A stretch of 64,000 nt of DNA. Source: Mantis religiosa. Its lineage: Eukaryota > Arthropoda > Insecta > Mantodea > Mantidae. Below the pieces are notes generated by a model. That model searched no databases and was not told the origin of the DNA. It worked only from the letters and a program-made list of their open reading frames with translations. Of this stretch, positions 23,290-35,600 are shown in pieces. The position numbers were made by a program, and so were the translations under genes. The first letter of the stretch is position 1. Every line of letters begins with the position of its first letter. Where the stretch lies: NCBI GenBank assembly GCA_030765055.1, contig CM060951.1:48623791-48687790 (forward strand), given 5' to 3'.

Positions 23290-24225
23290 TAAACTTCTCG
23301 TCCCCTACTTCTCCTAGAAAACTCATTTAATAATGTATCTTAACATCATATCTGCCAACATTTTAAATGCTTTTGGTAATTTTTGGTAATTTATCCAATT
23401 TCTAGACATTACGTGAACATTCTTCACAATTTAATAATGGAAAATTTCCATACAAAATGCATATTTTCAATTGTGATAAAAGAGAAGGCCTGTTTCAGAT
23501 AGTATTAATTTATAGCTTACTTAAAAACATATTTCGTCAAAGTACACAAATTGGGAAAGTTAAAGCTCTACTTTACACATTTAAAAGTTACAGCAAAATT
23601 GGGATTTTTTTTTTTTTACCAATTTATCAAAATTCATTCGTTAATACACCATTTCAAGTTAGCAGACCGAGAACTATAATTAGGTTTATGGAAAGCACTT
23701 GCTAATAGAATCGGATTTCCTAGTAAAGGCTGAGGTTTAGAAGCAAAATACGATCTAATCTTTAAAAAGAAAAATACAGGCTTTTAGATGTTACTTTCGG
23801 TTTATAACAGAATTAGATTCGGTATATTAAAGTTAATTGTCAGAAATTGGTTTGCATTTTATGTACCACTTGAAGATTTGTGATATTTTAAGTTGGTAAA
23901 TATGAAGTACAAAAAGATAAAGGAAAAAAGAAAACGGAAGCTCATTAATATTTTTGCAACACAGCTGTGTTTTATTTTAGTCCAAAGTAGAACATTAATT
24001 ATCTTTAAGGGCTGAAGTGTATTTTCAACTCTACATACGAAAAGAAATAGGAAATATGAGAGTAAAGATCACATGATGTTTTATGCCTATTACAAAATAT
24101 CTTCATAATTATACTACAATTTATTGTTAATATAGGTCTTTATTTTTTTTACTAATTTCTTTCCAATCATGTTCAGTATTAGCATGTAATGGCTTGGCTA
24201 CATATTTTGTCGTTAACAGTTTACA
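23290..24225. other. AT-rich region, nothing recognised
   Basis: No coding frame of note, no SINE head, no transposon ends identified. Confidence 0.5.
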
Positions 24226-24228
24226 AGA

Positions 24229-24729
24229 AGTTTCTTTGATATTCATGGAATGGTTTATCAGCATGTTGTACCTGCACACACATCAGTAACTGGACAAAAC
24301 TATAGGGATGTCCTGAAAACTTTGCAAGTCCATATCAGGCGTAAAATACCATATTTCCATGAAGCAGGCTGGATGCTGCATCACGATAATGCGCGGCTGC
24401 ATATTGCCAATGTTGCATGAAGTGCATCCCTCACCCTCCCTATAGTCCGGATTTAACCCCATGTGACTTTTTCTATTACCTAACTTGAGGAAACGCCTTC
24501 GTGGGAGGTATTATCCATCATCAGAAGCAGTGGTGAAGGCTGCGGAGGCGATTTTGAAAGATCTCTCAAAAAATGGTTTCCAGCATATCTTTGAAGATTG
24601 GCAGAAACGCTGGGACAAGTGCATCGCATTCAGGGGAGACTATTTTGAGAAGGACCATCAAAATTATGAGGATGAGTAAAGGTACGTGGTCAAAAAGAAT
24701 TGTGATCGTTCTTTATTGAACAGCTCTCA
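24229..24729 (+). mobile_element. 5'-truncated mariner with transposase C-terminal half
   Basis: Same family as 51645-52523. It begins inside the coding region (FDIHGMVYQHVVPAHTSVTG), passes RRKIPYFHEAGWMLHHDNAR with the second catalytic Asp, has a stop and frameshift around 24415-24420, then NLTPCDFF with the third Asp and a C-terminal frame (24485-24679) ending GDYFEKDHQNYEDE. The right terminal repeat ctttattgaacagctctca is followed by TA. Dead copy. Confidence 0.85.
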
Positions 24730-24750
24730 TATTATTATTGCCCAACCGTT

Positions 24751-24752
<2 letters not shown>

Positions 24753-24806
<54 letters not shown>
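24753..24806. repeat. T54 homopolymer
   Basis: An uninterrupted poly(T) tract about 20 bp from the mariner right end. It could be the tail of a reverse-oriented retroposon, but the sequence to its right has no recognised SINE body. Confidence 0.9.
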
Positions 24807-24807
<1 letters not shown>

Positions 24808-24829
24808 TCCTCTTCATCTAAGAGGGTTC

Positions 24830-25640
24830 AAATGATAATAATGTAAAATTAAGAAGATTTTTATGATTTTCCGACCCAAACTGTACATTCAGCATAACAG
24901 ACTCGCATGTATCTCCAACGCCTCTAATTGCTTAAATATCACCAAATAAACGTTTCAGAAAACAAAAGACGGTGATGACTTCTGCGCATACCGTTCAGGA
25001 AGGAGCGACACGAGAATGAGGTCAGCGAACCTTCCGCTTTCTTCACTGGGTCAGGGTCGACTAGAACGGAAGACATTCCGTGCTCACTTCCTATACGACC
25101 CGACAGATCGGAGTTGCTTCTGGCAAGAAGCCAGTCAATTTACCTCTGTTGTTCATATCCGTGAAGAATAAAGATGCGACGATCGATAAACCATCGATAT
25201 CAGTCATGTCTGTGGAACAGTACGCCACTTTAAAATACGCTGATCCCACATGTTGAGAATTTTCTTTAATAAGGAAGATGGACTTTACTATTTTCTTAAT
25301 GCTCAGATTCCCCTTTTGTTAGATTGTTCTCTTCAGTGATTTTGTCCTTTAATTCTGCTTTATTAAACGTTTTGGTTTGCGCCACTTGTAGGCTGCCATT
25401 AATATTTAAGGTCATATCGGAGGCTTTATATTGATACATCAACAATGAAGTTAATTATTTACTAGTTGTTTTAACTTTGGGTTTGTTTACGTTGGCTTTT
25501 TTATGAATATAAGTTCCATACAGATATACAAACACACCTTGTCTCTAGGAAGGATCGAGAATAATTTTAACTAAAAGAAAATTCCCACCCTCTAGATAGG
25601 AATCGAACGAAGGACCTATGGATTCGGGAAGTCATCGTCA
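24830..25640. other. No gene accepted; GC-richer patch at 25000-25200
   Basis: The patch at 25000-25200 has a good minus-strand acceptor-like sequence (tggcttcttgccag) and an open minus frame (GMSSVLVDPDPVKKAEG region), but no coherent donor or homology. It is left unassigned. Confidence 0.35.
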
Positions 25641-25667
25641 TCATCTTCTTCTTCTTCTTCATCCTCC

Positions 25668-26052
25668 TCAAGTATTGTACCCTGTGACCCGTTCCGTTCT
25701 CTTCAAGAGTCTACTGATCCTTCCAGCGTAGAGCTGGGCGTCCCACACCTCTCTTTCCCTTCGGCATATAATCTAAAACTCTTCTTAGAAGTCGTTCAGC
25801 GTCCATTCTTAAAATATGATTTTTCCATTCATTTTTGTCTTTTATTATTTTACTGTTTAAATTAAAAATCCCAAGCTCTTCTCTTATTATTTCGTTTCTA
25901 TTCTTTTATAACCTGCAACGCTTCTCAAAAATCTCATCTCTGCCGATTCTAGCTGTTTGCGTTGGTTCTTTGCCAGTGTCCATATTTTGGATCCGTATGT
26001 TAACGTTGGGACTGCCATCGTCTTATAAAATTTCACCTGTATTTAGTATTCG
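25668..26052 (-). pseudogene. LINE post-RT C-terminal fragment
   Basis: The minus strand reads FYKTMAVPTLTYGSKIWTLA, then RKQLESAEMRFLRSVAGYKR, then EELGIFNLNSKIIKDKNEWK, RMDAERLLRRVLDYMP and GKRGVGRPALRWKD, with frame breaks. This TLTYGSxxWxL...AEMxFLR...KxxRPxxRWxDQ order is the highly recurrent C-terminal segment of insect endonuclease-type non-LTR retrotransposons. RT core and 5' parts are missing. Confidence 0.78.
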
Positions 26053-26211
26053 GAAAGTAAACAAGCAAATTACCAAGCGACAGAGGAAATAAATTTGTTA
26101 AATGACGGAGTGAAACACTGAGTGACAGATAAGCAGTGGGAGAGTAAATCTATACGATCCAAAACGTCGAATAACTAAATGTTGGTACCCATAAACTTTT
26201 CGATACCCTGG

Positions 26212-26628
<417 letters not shown>

Positions 26629-26696
26629 GATATACTTAATGAAACATTAAAATTAAATCCAATTAGGCGATATATGCACATAAATTATTAATTTTT

Positions 26697-26885
26697 TTCA
26701 ACGACTACGCTAGGCAAGCGGCCCTGGTCACGGAAACCAACATTCTGACTGGGGGGATGCCGAGATGCTGACCACATTTCCTCCCCGTATCGGCTGGATG
26801 ATCGTCCACCTCTGCCGTGCGTAAGTGGGCGTGAGGTCGGCAGTCGGGTTGGTAGGCCTTGGCCCTCTAAGGGCTGTCGCGCCAT
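26697..26885 (-). repeat. GC-rich repeat-like block next to the AAT array
   Basis: On the minus strand it begins near aacccatggcgcgacagccc and contains ttagagggccaaggcctacc, resembling the end of dispersed composite repeats I have seen in arthropod DNA. It is sharply GC-rich against AT-rich flanks. No coding frame; family not named. Confidence 0.35.
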
Positions 26886-27066
26886 GGGTTATTTATTTAT
26901 TTATATCCCTTTAATCCACTTCCCGCTCAAGCTGTCATGCGAGTGAAGTTGAAACTCCTGTACTCCGTGTGTATTGCATTTTTACGTTAGATATTTAGTT
27001 CGTCAATTATTTATGTTTACAGACATATATAATCATTGGTAATATATGCTAATATATGCTAATCAT

Positions 27067-28046
27067 TAGGGCCCGGATATTTAAGCACAGTCAAATGGAG
27101 AAATAAGCATATAGGCACGAAAAATGAAACAAATAAGCACCAAAAGTAAGCAAATGAAAATAAAATTTTGATCATAAACATACTGTTTCACCGAGTTCTT
27201 ACCTTACGTAAGATTGTTGCAGTACATGAGGAAAGTTATCTTGAGATTTTCTTGTGTAAAGCTCCTGAGCTTGTCAGTAAATAATTTTTATACAGTGAAA
27301 AGGATCTCTCAACGTCGCATGACGTTACTGGGATATGTGAAAAGCACCACAGTTGTTCTTGAATGAATTTCTATTCCATACGTTTATGTATCAGAAAGCA
27401 TTTTTAGAAATTTTACACAGTGTTTCGCAGCAGGGTTTTTCGTTAATAGCTTACTGAGTTCCTGAAAGGCAGTTTTAGCAATACTGTCAGTCTGTGAAGA
27501 TAAGGTTACAGAAATGCCATCAATCAAAGGAAGTGAATGTACCTAGATATTATTTCAAGCTTCCAACTCTGCTACAACTCCAGGTATTTTTAAAAAAAAT
27601 AACGGTTATAGATGTACTCTTATCCTATTTTGGATGCCAATATTAGGAAAACATTCCTCTGCAGCGGCAATGCTGCTTGCATCTTCTGCATGTAATGAGT
27701 ACCACACTGGTTTACTTCATTGAAATGTTCTGCATAGTATAACACAGCCTTTAATCAAGAACTACACCGAGTTAAAACTGACTGAGAAATTGACAGGCAA
27801 AAAAACTGACAGGCGAATTTGGAAAGCCTTCATGAAGTTGTGAGAGCACACTTTCTTTGTGCTAAAGACAACATCCACGTCCTCAGCGAGACGTTTTAAA
27901 CAGTCTGAATGATAAAATGATGACTAGGATTGAAATGGTTTGGATAAAATAAGCTATCTTAATTAGAAAGTATAAAATAAGTAAGCAAATCCCGTATTTC
28001 AGCTGAAAAACATTTATAGGCATTTCACTTAGAAATCCGGGCTCTA
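27067..28046 (-). mobile_element. hAT-superfamily element with 8-bp target duplication, decayed
   Basis: The ends TAGGGCCCGGAT and ATCCGGGCTCTA form hAT-like terminal inverted repeats. They are flanked by ctaatcat (27059-27066) and gtaatcat (28047-28054), an 8-bp duplication with one mismatch. The minus strand around 27230-27345 reads PVTSCDVERSFSLYKNYL then, after a frame change, LRSFTQENLKITFLMYCNN: the conserved C-terminal hAT dimerisation region. The rest of the transposase is scattered with stops. About 980 bp remain, so it is internally deleted. Confidence 0.85.
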
Positions 28047-28093
28047 GTAATCATATTTGATAGTTGAATTTTACCATTTAAATCTTGGCAAAG

Positions 28094-28198
<105 letters not shown>

Positions 28199-29303
28199 TG
28201 TAACCGCAGTATCAGGTAGCTAATAGGAGGCGGCGAATTTATCGAAATCAAGTAATTAAAAAAAGAAGATAAATTATTAAAAATGCTTTACTAAACTAAT
28301 ATAAAAATATTGTTATAATATGAAATTAGAATGGATAGAGCAACTATTAAAATAGCGGTTGACTTAAAGAATAAGAAGGGAAGAATATAATTTAATATAA
28401 CATATATACTAGCATCCAGGCAAGGAAAAGAAAACATTCTTGTAAAAATCTGTACACGTCGGAGAGACAGGAAGGAAGGACCGTTATCTTCTTTTTGCTA
28501 GGGAAAGTTCAATGTCTGAGAACTATAGTATACTTTCAGACAGGAATGTTTTGGGACAAAGGGCTTTCAAAATGCAGTTGAGCATGAACGCTAAATGGAT
28601 TTACTTTGCTGATTTGATAACGATGTATACCGTTACAAACAACTCAGGGTAGGTGTTCCCCAACTCAGGGTGGGCTGAACGTCAATGAGTTAGATGAGCT
28701 TTGCAAACCAATGCGAAAATTCAAAATAAATGAGAAGCCAATAATAATGTAACATTTGAGAAGGGTGAGCTAGTTTGGTCATGTGATAAAGTTAGAGAGG
28801 GGATCAGAATAAGTTTCGAAATGAATCGTAAAGTAAGAAGAACTTACTTAAAAGGTGATACTACGACAGGAAGGACGTGTTCCTGCACCTTAAGAAGAGA
28901 AGCGAAGATTTCGAAGATTTATAAGTCTAAAATGTAGGGAAGTTAAGAATAGCGCAAACATCGTAAGTGGAAGCAGCATTAGAAGTTTATTAGAGCAAAG
29001 TAGTCGTCGTATAAAGAAGAAATAGAAACCGCGCGGAAGCAACTTTAAACAAGAAATCCAGGGTTTCAAGTAAAATTGAATTTATGTTAGGAATTTTACT
29101 AACAGTTGGTCACCGATCCAAGTCGATAAGCAAACTTAGTTGGAATTAAACCAAATAATTATGCAACAAACAAAGTGTTATTAATACGACTGAATAGCCA
29201 ACAAGCACCAAAATCCATTTCCTACAACCATTCACCTGAAGATAAGAGAACTCATAGCTCCAATTAGAGCGCAATCAATTTAACACTGGTATGCGGGTTT
29301 GCC

Positions 29304-29306
<3 letters not shown>
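28199..29306 (+). mobile_element. 1.1-kb TG...CA repeat, probable solo LTR (copy 2), inserted in a GT microsatellite
   Basis: Colinear with 12750-13847, including the paired aactcagggtggg motif. The insertion is bracketed by gtgt on both sides inside a GT repeat, which defines its ends exactly: TGTAACCGCAG...GTTTGCCGCA. No ORF of note. The small extra unit cgaagattt near 28905 and other short indels distinguish it from copy 1. Confidence 0.7.
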
Positions 29307-29393
<87 letters not shown>

Positions 29394-29401
29394 TGTGTGT
29401 G
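29307..29401. repeat. (GT)n microsatellite, right part
   Basis: A continuous GT tract with one GTAT interruption. It is the continuation of the tract at 28181-28198. Confidence 0.95.
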
Positions 29402-30405
29402 TCCCGGTTTTAACCACTGAAATTATGCTCACCTTGTCTTAACAGTGCTTTGTATTTTACGTCGGAAACCATATACTAACTCACCTTTCCGCATGACCTA
29501 ACACGTTTGCAAAAGCGTGCAAATAAAGACATTTTGCATGTTAGTTGCCGTTACGAAGTTTGTGAGGGTTTTCAACTGTGTGTTTGCTGGTTTGTTATGA
29601 CAGCCGTGGAAGCTGACCGGTTTATCCTCCGCCTCCAGTCATTACATAGAGTGACCGTGACACTTCCCTGGGGTATTGCCTCCATTTTTATGAAATGTGG
29701 AACATATTCTCTCATCCGTGATACACAATCTTTTCCTAGCCAACAAACTGTGAATGTGCACTCTTTCGTAACTATATACTCATACAATTTTTAAGATTTT
29801 GGTAGTGATGATATAATCATGGGCCAGAACCTTATGGAAGCTATTTAACGAATGACATAAATAAAATACTTGAATTGCATTGAAACTTAAAATTAGAAGA
29901 TTTAATCCTCAACAGTAACCCTAAGAAAGTTACAAAATACCTTGTCTCTATAATCAGAAAACCTTACTCAACGGAAAATACGGACGTGAGGTCTCATTGT
30001 CTAATGATGTTTCTATTTATTGAAAACCAGCAAAGTAATGGCTCAATATTGATAATGATCGTAGTGTTAACAACTTAGTGATGATCTTGATTATCATTAA
30101 TGTAACTCAATTATTAAATAAATTACAAGTGGTTGTTCCTTTATACTTTTTTCTATTGTATTTTAATCAATTCTAATATTTGGCATCTTTTTGAAACATA
30201 AATATTTTTCGTATTCTTTCCAGTGTACCACTTAAGCAGTTTTTGTGTTCTCATGGTGTCTCAGTCAATTATTTTCTTATGTATTTGTCAGTTTTAGTGA
30301 TAATCTTTTCTTATCCACCACTTTCAAAAACACTTTCATTGCGTATCTTGTTCGAGAATTTTAAATCGTACACTTTTCTCCATAGTCAGCATTTGATATA
30401 CTTCC
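29402..30405. other. No gene accepted
   Basis: 29507-29794 has a 95-codon plus frame and a 71-codon minus frame over the same GC-richer segment; neither matches anything I recognise. The rest is AT-rich. Confidence 0.4.
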
Positions 30406-30409
30406 AATT

Positions 30410-30790
30410 AGTAATGGTAGTTTTTGTTTGAAATGAGTTTTGTTTTCTGATCAAACTATTAGTGGGCCATGTAATGACAATATAAAAATGATGAACGGTT
30501 GCTAGGAGAAGAAAATAAATAATCTTCAAAGATATATGTTCTGTAATCTTGTTTCATGAGAATGGAAAAATGTCGCGGTGAATATAAAAGTTTTGCTACG
30601 GAAAATGAATAATCTTCAAAAAGAGATATTCTGTAATCTTGATAATGATTAGTGGACGTACAGGAGTGAGGAATTTTATTTAATTAACGGAAACTATTAA
30701 GAAATTAAGAATATGCTGGAGGTAACCTGCAATGATTGACTAGGAAAGAAAGTTTAAGTAAAATGTAATCTAGTTTATACAATTGATACC
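30410..30790 (+). repeat. Repeat family E, copy 1, left part
   Basis: Matches 55727-56110 closely: cagactattagtgggccatg-type block, tgaacggttg, gatatatgttctgtaatctt, and cagtgaatataaaag. The copy is interrupted at about 30790 and resumes at about 31545. Confidence 0.7.
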
Positions 30791-31544
30791 GAAATTAAAG
30801 AATTGCAATAAGTAAAGAATCATGATGGATTTCAAAGGAATGTTGGTTTTTTGTTACAACACTTGCAGGGGCAGTTGAGTCGAATAGCAGTTGGGGGAGA
30901 ATAGTTGTTTTAACAAAAGAAACGTAAGAAACATTGTCCTTAGCAGATTTCTAAAGGATAGCACTTAACTTTGTGAATAGGTTATTCTTCGGACCCTTAA
31001 TAATGGCATGACAAAATAGTCACAAAGGGGATCTTTGGTTGAATGAAGAGGGCTTCCAGAAAGTGAAAGTTGCACATACACTCACGTGCAGCTGTGTGGT
31101 CAGACAGTCCGAGGCGTGAGGGCGATTAGGGCAGTCCTTTTGTTCTGCCTTGGGCCAGGCTGACCAGAAGTGATGAGAGAAGATATTTGTCGGTTCATAT
31201 ATACGTGAAGAACGAATTAAGTTTATCGATTAATAAACATTTCATAAACAGTAACTCTAATCAGTGATACTGGTAACCCTTGGTCGGCAACTTCAAGTTC
31301 GATGTTCTTAAGAAAAGAAGCAGTCATTAAACCAGTTTGAAACGGGCATTACAGTGTCATTAAACTATCCTTCTCACACATATCCACGCATACCCTGTGA
31401 GAAACCTCATTGCTTTACCCTGAGCTAAACACCATTTGCTTCAAACTGTAGCCCCAAGTGGAACTTTGCTCGCCACATATATTGTCGCTTCACAATTAAA
31501 ATTATATATATATGTATATATACATATACATATATATATAGGAC
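30791..31544. other. About 750 bp present in copy 1 but absent from copy 2 of repeat family E
   Basis: Between the two matching parts lies sequence without counterpart at 56110-56135. It contains no ORF or clear terminal repeats and ends in an alternating TA/ATAC tract (31505-31540). It is either an insertion here or a deletion in the 55.7-kb copy. Confidence 0.5.
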
Positions 31545-31733
31545 TTATACAAAATTGTATTCATTTCACTCAAAACCACACCTGAATACGAGAGATCTCA
31601 TGACTCTTATTTAATTAAACACAATCATCAAGAAACAACTCAAAATACCATGAAGTAACCCTGTTATATTTGGCTTCCCGACTTGGGTCTTCGAAACAGT
31701 CAACTTGCATCCCATTTCCAACGTAGAAATCTG
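31545..31733 (+). repeat. Repeat family E, copy 1, right part
   Basis: Matches 56130-56309: cgagagatctcatgactctt, then caatcatcaagaaacaactc, then aagtaaccctgtta and ggtcttcgaaacagtcaac. The similarity stops at about 31733/56309. A minus-strand 98-codon frame (31615-31911) crosses this end and starts outside the repeat, so its reality is doubtful. Confidence 0.68.
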
Positions 31734-31739
31734 TTTCAT

Positions 31740-32560
31740 ATGGCGCCCGAACGTGCGGCCGAATAAAGAGTGTAGCTGGATACAAATTTGCATCCCTGTC
31801 CTTTTTGCAAACTTCCGGTTTATACGTTATGTAATACCACACATGGAAGAAAGTCTTTGAGCAATCTATCATGGTCGTTTTTCGAACGTCTGCAGATATT
31901 TTATTTGCCATTGGTTTTCCACATTACCTCCATTTTTTGGCATGTTAAATGTTATATCCCAAGTTTTTAAAGTTATATCCTTGCTACATTATATTATTTC
32001 CAATTCGCTAATGTGTTTTATTGAGTTTCAATTAACCTCAGTTTTTTGTGACCTTCTATTTATGTTATATTTTTCTTTGTTATATTCTTTAGAATCTTTC
32101 CTTTCTAATAACAATGCCACATTTTCAGAAAATATTGTGCATTTCACTCTTCTTTCTCGAAGCATTATTATTCTGCTGTTACCAAGGACAATTATTTGTA
32201 AAATTTTCCAAGTAAATGTTCTCCTACATTATTTTATGTGCTGTTCCAGAAGACACCATCCCAACATTTGCCTTTCTGAACAGGGAAAACCACTGAAAAA
32301 CTCTTGGTCAAAGGGGATCCGGTCTACCGAATTTTTATCCACTCCATCATAATTGCTATATCAGGATTCTTAAATGTCACATGTAAAGAATCACAGCGAT
32401 TGTTTATTGTAGTTTGATTGAATCTGCGAATTTCTCTATCGAGAAACCAAATTGTTCATATTATTAGGTTACTATTTCAGAATGAAGTTGTCCGCAAATA
32501 TTGGTCAAATAATTGAATTTCTTTGTGTCAAGCACGAATTTATCAGGCCGTTCATCATTT
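31740..32560. other. No gene recognised
   Basis: AT-rich. A 136-codon plus frame (31942-32352) is hydrophobic and low in complexity and looks like chance. Confidence 0.4.
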
Positions 32561-32565
32561 TCAAA

Positions 32566-32750
32566 TGCGCCATTGTGTCTTATGTGAATTCCCACAGAGC
32601 GTTTGTCGGTGTTTGCTAAACAGATAACTCGGTACTTTTCTTCTCATGCGGCATTATATGTCTGTCCTTATGTGGATTGCCAAAGAGCATTTGTCTGTGT
32701 TTACTAAACAGATAACTAGATACTTTTCTTCTCTAGACAGTAAAATGTAA
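32566..32750 (+). repeat. Tandem duplication, period 88 bp
   Basis: Unit 1 (from gcgccattgtgtcttatgtg) and unit 2 (from gcggcattatatgtctgtcc) align along about 85 bp, sharing gtgtttgctaaacagataac / gtgtttactaaacagataac and tacttttcttct. The tatgtg blocks at 32581 and 32669 give the 88-bp period. Confidence 0.8.
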
Positions 32751-32978
32751 TGGAATTAAAAAGCAGAATATTTCACAGTATTCAAAGTCTTTTGCATTTC
32801 CCTAGTGTGTGGAAGTTTAGATAGTTGAATGAATCAAGAGAAAATGCTATTCCCGGTTCAAATATCCAATAACATTCATGTTTTTAATTAATCAAATGAA
32901 GGAATGGCATTATTGCGACTATTATGTTTAATATATTATAGGTTACTTCATAAGAACTACGAAAGACTTACTGAAATA

Positions 32979-33648
32979 TGGGGTACGTCCAGAAAGTAAG
33001 TTCTGTTTGGTAATAAAATTAAATTGTGTACAGATACAGAAAAATTATTTAATGCACAAAATTCTACAACTCTTAAACTACTTTTCCACATAACTGCCGA
33101 AATTTTGCAGGCATTTGTCATAGCGAGGGACAAGTTTTTGTATACCTTCTTCATAGAAGTGTGCCGCCTGTGTCTTCAACCAGTTGGAAACATTTTCTTT
33201 CAGCTCTTCGTCATTGTTGAAGTGTTGACCGCCAAGGAAAGATCTGAGATGCAAAAACAGATGAAAGTCGCTAGGAGCGAGGTCAGGGCTGTACGGGGGT
33301 GGTCAAACATGTCCCAGCCAAATCCCTGTAGGATGTTTTTCGTCGCATTTGCAGTGTGTGGTCGTGCGTTGTCATGAAGAAACACAACACCTTTTGACAA
33401 CATTCCTTGGCGCTTATTCTGTATTGTGCGGCGCAATTTTATAAGTGTCTCTCGCAATAAACATCGGCTTCACAAGCGGCGGAAGTTGTAAACAAGCACA
33501 ATAAAGCGTACGTGGCTGACAGCGATCTTACAATGGCGCACGTTTCTTCTCCTTGATACAGAGCGTCTACCGCGTATGTGCGGAACTGCGATCGCAGCGC
33601 TGCAGCGGAGATAAATTGAAACAGAACCTACTTTCTGGACGCCCCTTG
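32979..33648 (-). mobile_element. Internally deleted mariner (copy B)
   Basis: 670 bp flanked by TA. Terminal repeats are ggggtacgtccagaaagtaa / tactttctggacgccccttg. Same family as 16908-17595. The minus-strand coding remnant reads MLSKGVVFLHDNARPHTANA then TKNILQGFGWDMFDHP (second catalytic Asp intact), followed by a frameshift and the C-terminus (32957-33154). The N-terminal half is deleted at a junction different from copy A. Confidence 0.87.
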
Positions 33649-33709
33649 TATTATACTTTTGAAACTCATCAATTCATAAGCTTTAATCGCTACTGTATGC
33701 TGATAAAAG

Positions 33710-34180
<471 letters not shown>

Positions 34181-34492
34181 GCAACGTCATCCATACAGCA
34201 GTTCGGATACTTTTCTGTGTTTGTTTTCCCAATCCCAGTCATTTAAGTTCCCTGTTGCACATCTTTAACGACATAACGATATTATATTTCGGAAAAAAAA
34301 TGAATCAAACGAATGTAAACAAGTGCGCTAAGCTGGCTTCTTATTAATCAGTTAATTCTTTAGCGTTTCCTTGATCTTATTTTCATATAATATTATTTTA
34401 AAACAATTAAGGATAGCAAAACAATATATTTGGTACGGAATAATTAGTTCTTGTTTTCCCAAATCAGATCCGCAGGGAAGATTTAGCATGTA

Positions 34493-34740
34493 CGAGGGTG
34501 GTCTGAAAAGTTTCCGGCCTCAGCATGAGGATGGCAGCACTCGTAAATAAAAGTTAGTAAATTTCGCTGTTCATCTGTTGACAGCTACTCACCAAAATTT
34601 CAGCTATTTTGGACGCTCAGTTGTTAGGTAATAGTGTTTGAGTTGCTATGAGTTTTTTTTTTTTTTTTATGAAAATGGATAAAATCGAGTATCGGGCTGT
34701 CTTTAAATATTTCTTTTTGAATGGTAATACGACATACACT
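34493..34740 (+). mobile_element. Mariner 5' fragment with transposase N-terminus
   Basis: TA at 34491 is followed by CGAGGGTGGTCTGAAAAGTT, a mariner/Tc1-type terminal repeat. About 170 bp further the plus strand encodes MDKIEYRAVFKYFFLNGNTT, the typical mariner N-terminal HTH start (xxEYRAVIKYFxLxG). The match ends near 34740; the remainder is absent. It belongs to a different family from the other mariners here. Confidence 0.7.
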
Positions 34741-34884
34741 TATATTTGTAGTTTCAATTTATGTTGATGATGACAGTGTTTCTAACTTCCATTAAACACA
34801 AGCTAAAAATGTTCAAAATCCAAAAAATAATTTGTGTTAATCCTTATTATTCACTGATTCGTACGTTTCAAATGCAACACGTTT

Positions 34885-35070
34885 AAAAGGTCCCGAGTTC
34901 GAATCTCGGTCAGGGTGAGTTACCTGGATAAGGTTTTCTCGCGGTTTTCCCTTATCCTTAAGGACGAATGTCGGGTAGCTCTAATCTCCATGGAGCCTGG
35001 ACACATTTGAGCCTCATTTCACCTATTTCATTCACCGTCCGATATGACTTAACGTTGGAAGACATAAGAT
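34885..35070 (+). mobile_element. SINE family A copy, 5' truncated
   Basis: It starts within the head at aaaaggtcccgagttcgaat (box B retained) and continues through tctcggtcagggtgagttac, the ttttcccttatccttaagga body and the cattcaccgtccgatatgac 3' block. Confidence 0.9.
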
Positions 35071-35109
35071 TTTTAAACAAATAGTACTAAATTTACTTTA
35101 AAAGCTTCA

Positions 35110-35600
35110 ATTCGAAATAGTTGATTTACTTTCAGTATGAGGCTCGTATTCGGGAGGAACCAGGTTCGATCACTCACTCTAACCTTGAGTTTTCGTAGTT
35201 TTTCCTGGTGGATAGGGGAATCCTGAGATGGTTTTTCATCTTCAACCGTTTTATTTCCCTGATTTCAATTTCATTCCATTACCTTCTCATCTTTCAAGTG
35301 TGTTTTTCGTTATGTGGTGTGTGACAATGCTGGACAGATGCGGTGCATGTTTGCTCCAGGGAAAGTGTTTCCCTTGGATATTAGAGTGGTGGATGGGCAG
35401 CTCCTCTAGTGGGAGGGATCTTCGAGTAAATGCTTGAACTTTTTTGCGCCTCTGTGGGCAGTCTTACTGCGTCTGTAACTTCCCGTAAATTCTTTCACTT
35501 CATCCCTTACTCTCAGGAGATAGCAGTCACAGTAAATCTGAGGTTTGTCGTAGTGCGCGAGATATGTCCTTATAAAAGCTTCAAGCTACCATAGTGGCAG
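35110..35600 (+). repeat. Interspersed repeat family D copy
   Basis: Includes a box B-like ccaggttcgatcactcactc, tagggg-aatcctgagatggt, a T/C-rich stretch, ggacagatgcggtgcatgtt and a cttcatcccttactctcagg end. Same order as 22830-23190. Probably a tRNA-headed SINE or LINE-tail repeat. Confidence 0.45.

Noticed and set aside
25000..25200. GC-richer patch with a good acceptor-like sequence and open minus frame
   Set aside because: No consistent donor, phase or recognisable protein.
29507..29794. 95-codon plus frame and 71-codon minus frame
   Set aside because: Overlapping frames of similar length on both strands and no recognisable motif.
31615..31911. 98-codon minus frame
   Set aside because: Crosses the edge of repeat family E and resembles nothing known; probably chance continuation.
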